DNA of 64,000 bases from Populus alba (Eukaryota > Streptophyta > Magnoliopsida > Malpighiales > Salicaceae): contig NC_133291.1 of NCBI RefSeq assembly GCF_005239225.2, forward strand, positions 1,922,001-1,986,000, read 5' to 3'. Shown here piece after piece: positions 55,869 through 64,000 of the stretch. The first letter of the stretch is position 1. Every line of letters starts with the position of its first letter. A program made the position numbers and the translations under genes. The notes below the pieces were generated by a model. The model worked only from the letters and a program-made list of their open reading frames with translations, did no database searches and was not told where the DNA came from.

Positions 55869-55952
55869 TCCGACCTGCCGGATTCGAACCAGCGACCTAA
55901 GGATAACAGCTACTACTACAGTCCTCCGCTCTACCAACTGAGCTAAGATCGG
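55869..55952 (-). tRNA. tRNA-Tyr (anticodon GTA) with an 11 bp intron
   Basis: On the minus strand the gene runs from CCGATCTTAGCTCAGTTGG to GGTTCGAATCCGGCAGGTCGG plus discriminator A. Box A (TAGCTCAGTTGG) and box B (GGTTCGAATCC) are intact. The anticodon GTA is at 55917-55919. The acceptor stem pairs CCGATCT with GGTCGG-type bases, allowing a G-U pair. An intron of about 11 bases (TAGTAGCTGTT) sits one base 3' of the anticodon, as in all plant tRNA-Tyr genes; its removal leaves a 73-base tRNA before CCA addition. Confidence 0.95.
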
Positions 55953-58606
55953 TTTGTATATTATCTTACCATATAAAATATATAATCTGATACTCCGTTC
56001 ATCCATCACTTTGTGCATAAATTATGACATGCTTGTCATAATTGCTGCTTTTATTTCCATGCGAGTCAAGGGGATTTTATTGGGTACTCTTTGTGGATGG
56101 TGTATTTTGCGTTGTTGGAGGAGTTTTGACTTTTGGTGGATTATGCATGAACGTGGAGCATTAAGGAATTGACCAACCTATTAACCACGGCGTCGCTTGG
56201 GAGTACTACATAAATTTATTTTTTTATAATAATTATAGATATTCAGGCAATTTATACATACTTCGACCAATTAGACGAGATGACTAGAAATAAATAAACT
56301 TCATGGGCTTGCATGTCGTTTAAGATACTAATAAATTACATGGGTAGTCTACAATCGAAAAGAAAGCACGGATGTCAAGAGGAAAGATATACTTTAATCT
56401 TTCGAGTGTAGACCCAGCATAACACCAGGTTCTGAGATCTAATTTCTCATGCAATGAAATTATTTGCTGAAATGGCCAAGGCATGATCAAATAGCAGCCA
56501 TGACCCTCCACCATAAAATAGGTTTTTTAAGTTCAAACCTCATTGTCCTAAATCCAGACGACAAATTCGTGACCAAAGTGCAATGGAGGAACAAAAAAAA
56601 AAAAAAAAACATTGTGGTGCGTGGATATTTGTTTTGGATTGTTGCTACTTTGAAATGACAAAGACACCCATAGATTATCCACCTACCATGAGATTTAAAA
56701 GTACGTGAAGGGTATATCAGTCATCATGGTATAGAGACAACCTAGCTTATCCACTCCAATTTCCCCAAATCAAATCCACGTCAGCTGGAAGATAAATCAG
56801 AAATTGAAAATGAAAATTATGTATAAGTCTTAAAAGCACGAGTTTTTGGTTGCGCAGGAATCTATTGTCTGTCCTTTTATATATTATTTTTATATTATAG
56901 TAGACGGGTTATGTAATTTTTTTTAATTTTTTAATTTAATTCTTAAAAAAAATGAGAAATTTAATTCTAATTAAAAATCAATTACTTTTAATTTCTTATA
57001 AAACAAAATTGAAACAAAAGGAACCAAAATAAAATGGGTGGCATAACATAGGTTTTGTTAAATGATGCACTTTAGTCCTTGAATTTTTAAAATCATATAA
57101 ATTATATAATTTCAGTATATTAATATTTTTTTCAATTTAATATTCATATAAAAAAATATTTATGTTATTTTTTAGTTCCTAGTTGAGAGAGAGATTTTAT
57201 CAAATTTCGGATGTTAAAGAAAAAAAGGTATCATTGACACCGATTTAAGCCACTAAAACAAGCAATATTTTTTTCAAATTGTTCCATTTAATAAAGGGAG
57301 ATCATATCAAGTTTTTTTACCTTTAAAATTCATGAAAAAACATATTTGAACTCGGGTTGATTTTTTATTTTGGCTTGATTTTGATTTTTGAGGTGTTTTT
57401 TTGGGTTTTTCGATACTAAAAATAGGTTTATCATAATTCTTATAGTGTTTTATATGTGTTTTGGGTCAAATATGGAATGAAAACAGGTGTTTAGGGTAAA
57501 ACAAATTTAAAACTTGATGTTTTAGCTGCTATAATAGCTAGAATATGGACCAAACAAATGACGTACAATATGATTTTTTTTTAAAGAAAACATGGGGTAA
57601 TTTATTTGCCCAATTGCAAAAAAAATAAAAACAAAGGCCCAACATCATATGATACTTGCTCCTTTTTTATTTTTTTTTAAATTAATTTTTTTCATGGATT
57701 TTTATTTAATTTATATTTAAAATTAGTTCTCATTTTCTCTTTAATTTTAATTTGAGAGCCACTTTTAACTTATGGTTATTTTTTTTAGTCATGCATTTAA
57801 ATTTAAAACTAATTTATCTATATATATATATATATATTTTATCTTTTGTATGAATGAATTTTATTTTTTCAAATAAAAAAATATTTTTTATATAATATTT
57901 CTAATATACGCAGTTTTGCATGATGTTAATTTTCTTTTCTTTTATTTTACTTGATCAATATAATTTATGTTTCTATTTCTATTATCATTTACTTGAATAA
58001 AAAAATTATTTTAATAAATAAATTTGACAAATATAATCAGGTAATTTTTTTATTTTTTGAGATTAAATATTTTGATTTATATATGTTTATTGATTTTTCA
58101 AGTTTTATTTTTAGTTATTGTCAATAATTTTTTTTTTATTTATGTATATAATTCTTGATTTATTTGATTAGATGGATCATAAATGTTTTTATTTAAACTT
58201 AAATATTTTAAATTACATAAATGTTTTTTTTATATAAATATATATATATATATATACAAAATAAAAATATTTAATCGTGGCGAATGGCTGACTAATAAAA
58301 ACCTAGAGGAGGAAGCTCACAAAGCAAGAAAAGAATAAAAGGGTTAGCCAGGGACATGTTTACCTAGCCATTAAAGTTAAAATTTCAAGGTCAGATTCAG
58401 ATACATCGAGAAAAGCAAAAAAAAAAAAAAAAAAAAAAACTTTGAATCGGATTATAGATAATTTACTTTATTAGATTTAAGGATATAGTCAAAGTTGATC
58501 GAGATTGATCATTTTTAGGAAAATGGATTTTCCTTTTTAATAGAAAGATTATTATATTATCATTACCATACCAAAAGTCAATAATTATCGAAACCGACGT
58601 TCTCCT
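55953..58606. other. AT-rich intergenic DNA
   Basis: No supported gene. Contains poly-A runs at about 56592-56609 and 58419-58439 and TA tracts near 57821-57837 and 58236-58254. Short open frames (55954-56172, 56464-56658) show no domain. Confidence 0.5.
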
Positions 58607-58720
58607 AATTTCTTCCCCCCTCTCCCCCCTCCCCTCCCTCCTCCTCCTCCTCCCTCTAAAAGAAACACTTTAGATTCATCTTTAAAATACCCAATGCGTT
58701 GATAAATAATCTGCAACAAG
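58607..58720 (+). promoter_or_regulatory. Pyrimidine tract and possible 5' UTR of the DUF4050 gene
   Basis: An almost pure C/T tract (58607-58657, with CTCCTCCTCCTCC) is followed by about 60 bases ending CAACAAG before GTATTG, which could be a 5'-UTR exon with a donor at 58721. A matching acceptor could be CCAGCAG at about 59981, about 50 bases before the coding start at 60029. Plant genes often have such CT-rich leaders and a long first intron. This is inference without transcript evidence. Confidence 0.4.
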
Positions 58721-60028
58721 GTATTGCCCAGCCTTTTCTCTCTTTCCCGGTGTAATTCTTTTTGGGGATTTTTATTTATTTCTGCTCAAGATTACCTTTT
58801 ATACTATATTAAAAAAAAAAAAGACTGGCTAAATGCATGCTATCTTAAGTTTAGAAAATGTTTCCGAGTTCCGAAAATGATTTTGAGCTCGTGGGATTTG
58901 CTTTTGCAACTTCTGTGTCTCTGTTCTTATAACCTGTTTGGTTTGTTTCACATTTTGAGCATGTTTTGTTTGCATATACCAACAAGAAAACAGGAAGGGC
59001 AGTGTAAAAGTAGATAAACTATGGCTGATATGATGAGCAAAAGAAGGTCGGCTTAAGAATGTGAAATTTAGTTGATTTAACGACCTAGTTCTTGAAATCT
59101 GCTCTTGTGTGAATTTTTTTTTTTATTGGACTTGTAGAATGAGGAATTGCATAGTAGCATGGTGGGATTTTTTTTTTTCCAGAGAATTTGGATCACAACC
59201 TGGTGAATTGTGCAAGAGGAAGTGTGGTCTTTTTTTTGGATTTTCCTGGTGACTTGGTGGGGATGTGAAGAAGTAAATGCATGTCTTTGATGGTTCTGTT
59301 CTGTGGGTTTGTTTTTGGAAAAGTTCATACTTTGCAACAGATCTGAGTTTGTGTTGACTTTATTGACTGTAGAGAATAAAATTTTGTCGTAAATTTAGAT
59401 GAAAAAAACATTTTTTTTGTTGATCACTGCACTAGTGCTCTAATGATGTCTGCCAAAAAAATGATTACTGGAGACTTTTATTTTTCTTGTTTTATAGATC
59501 TTATGCCTTTGGTTTATTTATTACTTTACATGTTTTGTGTCTGAAAGGAAGCTTGTGTTAGAAAGAAAGATTAAGGATGGACATTAATACTGATAGGACC
59601 AAGGCATCTGCTTTTCTAGGATGTAACTTATGTTGTCATTAACATAAATGGACTCTGAAAGTTTTGGTGATTAATTTACCGAAGATTTTACATAGATTTT
59701 CAGAAGCAAGGTAAATATGATTAATGTTGAAGTTGGCTATGGTTTTATATTTGGTCCAACGAGAAGAATGTGGTTCTTTTTTTCAAAGTGTGTCACTATT
59801 GTATTCAAGTGACATTCTGACTCATATTTCCTTAATTCTCACCTTTCCTTTTGATTTGCCAATCACACAGAAGAACTATTTTATGCCAAGAAGTTGTTGT
59901 AGAAGCCTTGCTTCATTCCAAATAGCTATATCTTTTGATAAATCCCTGAAGGAACTTGTTAAAAAGGACTACTAGCCAGCAGTTAAATGTGTTACTGCCA
60001 AAGGGAATGAGTATTCAGTTTAGAGCAA

Positions 60029-62015
60029 ATGGAGGTAGATTCTGTAAGCTCCCACTCCAATGAGAAGCGATCATCAGAGCATTCCACATCCACTAATGGA
60101 GAACATATGAACACAGAAAAAGAGAAGAGTACATCTGTATTTGTTAATCATGGTGAGTCTCTTGCCTTGGTCACGAATGCCAGCAATTTCTCTAAATCTG
60201 TCCTTCCTTTTGGGATTTCTTTAAAGCAACTCACTTGGTGATTGTGCATTACAGCGATTTTTCTAGTCTTACATCTGCTGGTTTTTAGGGTCTTAATTTT
60301 TTAATTAGACGTGTTCTTAGAGATTTCTTTTGCTATATAAAAGATACACCTAATGCCAATTGAAGTTTCATGCTTTATAAGGAGAAGAGGACAAAAGAAG
60401 TGTATTATTCTACCATTGATATCACTGGAATAATCTGAATAAACGTCATTGATAATGTTCTGTACAAAATAATGCCTGGAAACTTTTGACTTTTTTTAAC
60501 TGTTGCTTCACATGGGTTTCTAAGTCATCCATTGAAGTCGGAGTTTCAAATAGTAAATACTTCTTTGGTTTTGCTTTTGTGATTGTTATGCTTCTTTCTT
60601 TCCTTGTGCAAATCCCAGTAGCGAGGCTTTGTCTATTCATAATCATGCTTTTCGGTTTCTTTCAATGTGTAATTTTCTTTTCCATGAGTATAACGTGTCC
60701 AAAAGCACTTTTTAGCTGCAATTGCTTGGCACGAGAGCAGAAGAAAGTGGACAGGAAATCAATCTTGTCAGCCACAAAGAACGACCAAGGACCCAATTAT
60801 AAGGTAATTGTCTGTAAAGCTTCTTGAGTGCTATGAGCTCTATTTCCGTGGTCAATGATTTGTACCATCTATAAGCCTGGAACCTCCCTACTCTGAATAA
60901 TTTGTATTTCGTGTTTTCAGGGTGCATATAGTAAATCTTGCCTCAGCAATTAATGAGGAAAAAATAAGAACGTTATTGCACTTCCTGATGGCAGACACTG
61001 AAAGTTTTGGAGAGTGAAATGAATTGTTGAACTGCATTTCACTGCCTGCTGCATTCAGCCAAGAATAAATGCATGTGTCAACATGTAATTAAGTAGGGAC
61101 CAGGGGCTATTCTTGTCCTTCCAAAACCTATGCGTAAAGAAATCAGAAATACACCATTCACACCTCCAAGAGAATATTCGTGCTTCCTAAGTAGGACTGA
61201 CAGAAATACACCATTGACAGAAATTTAGGACTGACAGAATTTTTTTTTTAAGTGGCTTCATAAGTAGGGCTGACAGAAATACACCATTGTCACCTCCAAG
61301 AGAATGTTCGCGCTTCCTATTTAGTTTGTGTATTACGTGGTTCATGACAGCATATCACTGTTTCTGTCATTATTTTTGCCCATACATGCTGTGGTAACGT
61401 CTTCCTAGTTTGTTCATGTATTATGATGGTTCATGACAATTGACATGATTATATTGGTTATTAATCTTCATTTGTAATTACTCGTATTAGTGGTCTTGAG
61501 TTTTGACCTTGTTATGGTCCCACCGAAGAGGGAGCCTAGACGAGAGTTTAAGAAAATACATTCTTTTGAGCATTTTTGCATGACATGGTGCTTTTAAGAT
61601 TCAAGCATGCATCCTTGGAGCCAATCGTGTTGATAGATGAAACATAACAGGAGAACTTTTCTTTGCAGCTGGTCAACAACCTATGAAGATTTGCTTTCTA
61701 CTCAGGAGCCCTTCTCTGAGCCAATTCCTTTATCTGTAAGCTCTCTTCTGACAACCATTCTCACATTAAGTGAATTTTATGGTTTATTGGTTTTGAATCT
61801 TCTTTAGTGGTAGTGTGCATGAGCATGCGCTTGAAAGGTCACGGTTAAAGATTTTGGACTGGTGACTCTTCCTGATCTTTCCGAACGTTCCACTTCTAGT
61901 TTTCTTCTTAATTTCCTGTGCAGTCGTTGATCTCCGTTCAACTGATTGTTGAATTTTGCAGGAGATGGTAGATTTTTTAGTTGATATTTGGCACGATGAA
62001 GGCCTCTTTGATTAA
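60029..62015 (+). CDS. DUF4050 / Gag1-like clamp domain protein
   Basis: Exons 60029-60152, 60716-60803, 61669-61735 and 61962-62015 encode 110 residues. Donors are GTGAGT, GTAATT and GTAAGC; acceptors are TTTTAG, TTGCAG and TTGCAG. Phases (1, 2, 0) join without a stop. The N-terminus is serine- and glutamate-rich and probably disordered. The conserved part starts at AAIAWHESRRKW, continues through TTKDPIISWSTTYEDLLST and EPFSEPIPL, and ends EMVDFLVDIWHDEGLFD. This matches the small plant family with the DUF4050 domain, which I recall as since renamed Gag1-like clamp. No biochemical function is established that I can name for the plant members. The small exons hide the gene from single-frame inspection. 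Alternative start codons in a longer 5' exon cannot be excluded. Confidence 0.85.
61140..61455. repeat. Short duplications inside intron 2 of the DUF4050 gene
   Basis: CAGAAATACACCATT occurs near 61144, 61200 and 61275. CACCTCCAAGAGAAT...TTCGYGCTTCCTA occurs near 61160 and 61291. A GTATTA..TGGTTCATGACA segment recurs near 61330 and 61417. These look like successive local duplications. Confidence 0.7.
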
Positions 62016-63288
62016 ATAATCAATGACAATGTTTTAATTCTAGCGCAATGGAGACTAATAGAAGGTAAAGCATACAGGAATTTCTGACAGCCTGAAAATG
62101 CAGCCTGATTTCTTGTAATTGATTCTTCCATGTAGAATATGATATGGAAAGGCTTCAATGTACCTGAAATTAATTCCTATTGGACCAGTTAGGGTTTTTT
62201 TTTTTTCCAGCTTATCCTCAGGGGGATTACAGATCCCAGATGTAATTTTACTTTCATTTGTAACAAACAACTTGTGTATTTATTCACTATGAAATTCTTG
62301 GTAGCATTAGCATCAGATACAGAATGATGCGCATCTTTGGAAGTCTGGCATTTCTATCCAATTTTCTTGTGATGCTATGTAAAATTGCTTCTGATTCATT
62401 CTTGTTAATATAATAGCTGTGGTTTTGTTTGTTATATTTAATGTAACACTAGTTCACAACAATGTAAAGGGTTTATTTCGTTACTGAACGAGATAGAAAA
62501 AAACTCGGGAGTACAAAAAAATCAGACAGTAACCAAGTAAGTTTTGTTTTGTTTTGATTTGTATTTCTATCTTCTTAACTAAATAAGTTTCTTTTTCTAT
62601 TATTTTTATTTTTATTATTTCAAAATAATAACTAATGTTATCTATAAAATTAATTGATAAAATTATTTAATATTATCAATTGATTTAAAAAATATTTCAA
62701 ATTTTGCTGGTTTTTTAATTCCTTAAGTAGAAAACAAAATATATATTTGATTCTCAAAGAAATTCAAATTTTCTACAGTAAGACGAGTAGGTACCAACCT
62801 ATTCTATTATTTACCTCATGTTTGAATCCAGAGAATGAGAAAGTTTGGAGAAAGTAATCTTTGTGAATATACTAATTTATAAACAAAATGATTTGTCTAG
62901 ACTGAATTAATAAAATATTTAATTTTTATTTATTGAAGGCTCTGAAAAATAAAAATAAAAATATATGTAAAAGAAATTTTCCCATTCACTTCCTTGTTAA
63001 GAAAAGGAAGAAAATTCATCTTTAAGAAGAAAGAGAGAGGGAAGCTCTCTTCCAAAAAAGGCAACGCGGTTTATGGTACGACGTGTCGTTTTCCAGCTCT
63101 CTAACGACACCACGATTAATGTTAAAACACCTTACACGCTGACTGAACCGGAAACAAAAGGAAACAGAAAAGAAAAACATTCCCGGAGAACAAACACCAA
63201 AAAGAAAATTCAGCTTCGATCCTAAGCTATTATTCATAGACGGAGACTGATTGTTCTCCTGTTAAAGTTGAGAGCTTGAGAGAGAGGG
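62016..63288. other. Spacer between the DUF4050 and VPS24 genes
   Basis: The first part is probably the DUF4050 3' UTR. The rest is AT-rich until about 63000, after which a GA-rich, then mixed sequence leads to the VPS24 start (GAGAGCTTGAGAGAGAGGG just before the ATG), consistent with a promoter and 5' UTR. No other gene is seen. Confidence 0.5.
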
Positions 63289-64000
63289 ATGGATAAATTC
63301 AAGAGCATGTTAAAACCGAGACCAAACCCACAACAGCAATTGAGGGATTGGCAGAGAAAGCTACGTCAAGAGTGCCGTAACATTGAGCGGCAAATAAGAG
63401 GCAAGTTTCCAACTTTTCACTTTTTTTTCTATTATGGGTTTTTTACAATTCTGAGTTTGGATTGATGGTTTGGTTTGTTTAGTGTGTTTGTAGTGAATCT
63501 GGGCTGAAAAAAATCGTGGGTTTATTGTGTTTTTAGATTTAAAAGGAGAAAGATTTCATCTTGGTTGATGGGAATTGTGGGTTTTGGGTTTTCTGAATCC
63601 TGAAGCTTGGATTGCTGGGTTTGTTGCATTTTGTATGGTGATGGCGACTTTGGGCTAAAAAACTTGAGGTTTTGTTATGATTTTAGATGTGCAGAGAGAG
63701 GAGAAAAGTGTACATAAGGCAATTAAGGAGGCTGCCAAGAGAAATGACATGGGCTCAGCTAAGGTAAATTATCAAACTTCAGAGTTGATTTTACTCAATT
63801 TTTTATGAAATTGGTGCTGAATACGATAAAATGAAAGATCTGTAATCTTGTGATTGTGAACTTGGAAAATCATTGAGCATTTTTAGGACATTCATGCATG
63901 ATGGACTTGGATAGCTTGATTTTGTTGATCAGCATTTGTTCTAGAATCCCAGCTTCTCTGTGAGGTACCGAAACTAAAACTGCTAGTTGCTTTATGTGCT
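63289..64000 (+). CDS. VPS24: VPS24 / CHMP3, ESCRT-III subunit (5' part, cut by window end)
   Basis: Exon 1 is 63289-63400 and exon 2 is 63687-63763; the gene continues beyond 64000. The 63 residues seen begin MDKFKSMLKPRPNPQQQ, then LRDWQRKLRQECRNIERQIR, DVQREEKSVHKAIKEAAKR and NDMGSAK. This is the basic N-terminal helical region that identifies plant VPS24. The protein assembles with other ESCRT-III subunits on endosomes to drive membrane scission during multivesicular-body formation. Exon 1 ends at AG followed by GCAAGT. Only a GC donor at 63401, paired with TTTTAG before 63687, preserves the family sequence ERQIRDVQ. The exon 2 donor is GTAAAT. Confidence 0.92.

Noticed and set aside
58724..59017. 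97-codon open frame upstream of the DUF4050 gene
   Set aside because: Cysteine- and leucine-rich translation of T-rich DNA inside the proposed 5'-UTR intron, without a domain.
60486..60827. 113-codon hydrophobic open frame
   Set aside because: It overlaps exon 2 of the DUF4050 gene in another frame and mostly translates T-rich intron.

Overview
This is nuclear DNA of a flowering plant: AT-rich, GT-AG introns, an intron-containing tRNA-Tyr gene, LTR retrotransposons primed by initiator tRNA-Met, and a tRNA-derived SINE. The combination of XA21/EFR-type receptor kinases, vinorine-synthase-like BAHD acyltransferases, GT47, Gag1-like/DUF4050 and VPS24 genes suggests a woody eudicot, most likely Populus or a relative. 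That assignment is an inference from memory and was not tested by a search.

Layout. 1-5.0 kb is transposon-derived and tandem-repeat DNA, including a 38-39 bp hairpin satellite in a 77 bp higher-order pattern. 5.0-28.5 kb is a cluster of LRR receptor-like kinases. Three copies are intact (5442-8773, 16686-20017, 24746-28034). One is a broken kinase fragment (12036-12742), and there are 5' remnants of lost copies at 14935 and 23555. The upstream leaders of copies 1 and 2 contain a decayed pentatricopeptide-repeat (PPR) fragment that also lies at 21.8 kb. The leader of copy 3 is a different sequence, shared with the two 5' remnants. The copies are mosaics: long near-identical blocks are interrupted by a diverged mid-LRR block, which points to gene conversion.

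30.6-50.9 kb holds a BAHD acyltransferase cluster. Two genes are intact (30699-32042, 40387-41736). One (34522-37886) is split by a very young non-autonomous LTR element with apparently identical 513 bp LTRs and a CAAAG target duplication. One (about 50100-50860) is an old degenerate copy of a more divergent type. Between the last two sits a complete but mutated 5.35 kb Ty1/copia element (42324-47669, TAAAC target duplication).

52.2-64 kb is housekeeping-like: a four-exon GT47 exostosin-family gene, tRNA-Tyr(GTA) on the minus strand, a small four-exon gene encoding a 110-residue DUF4050/Gag1-like clamp protein, and the first two exons of a VPS24 (ESCRT-III) gene whose first intron appears to begin with GC.

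The receptor kinases probably act in surface immune sensing and the BAHD enzymes in specialised metabolism. Nothing in the sequence ties the two clusters into one pathway. Coordinates of spliced genes were derived by hand from splice consensus, reading phase and paralogue or family comparison.
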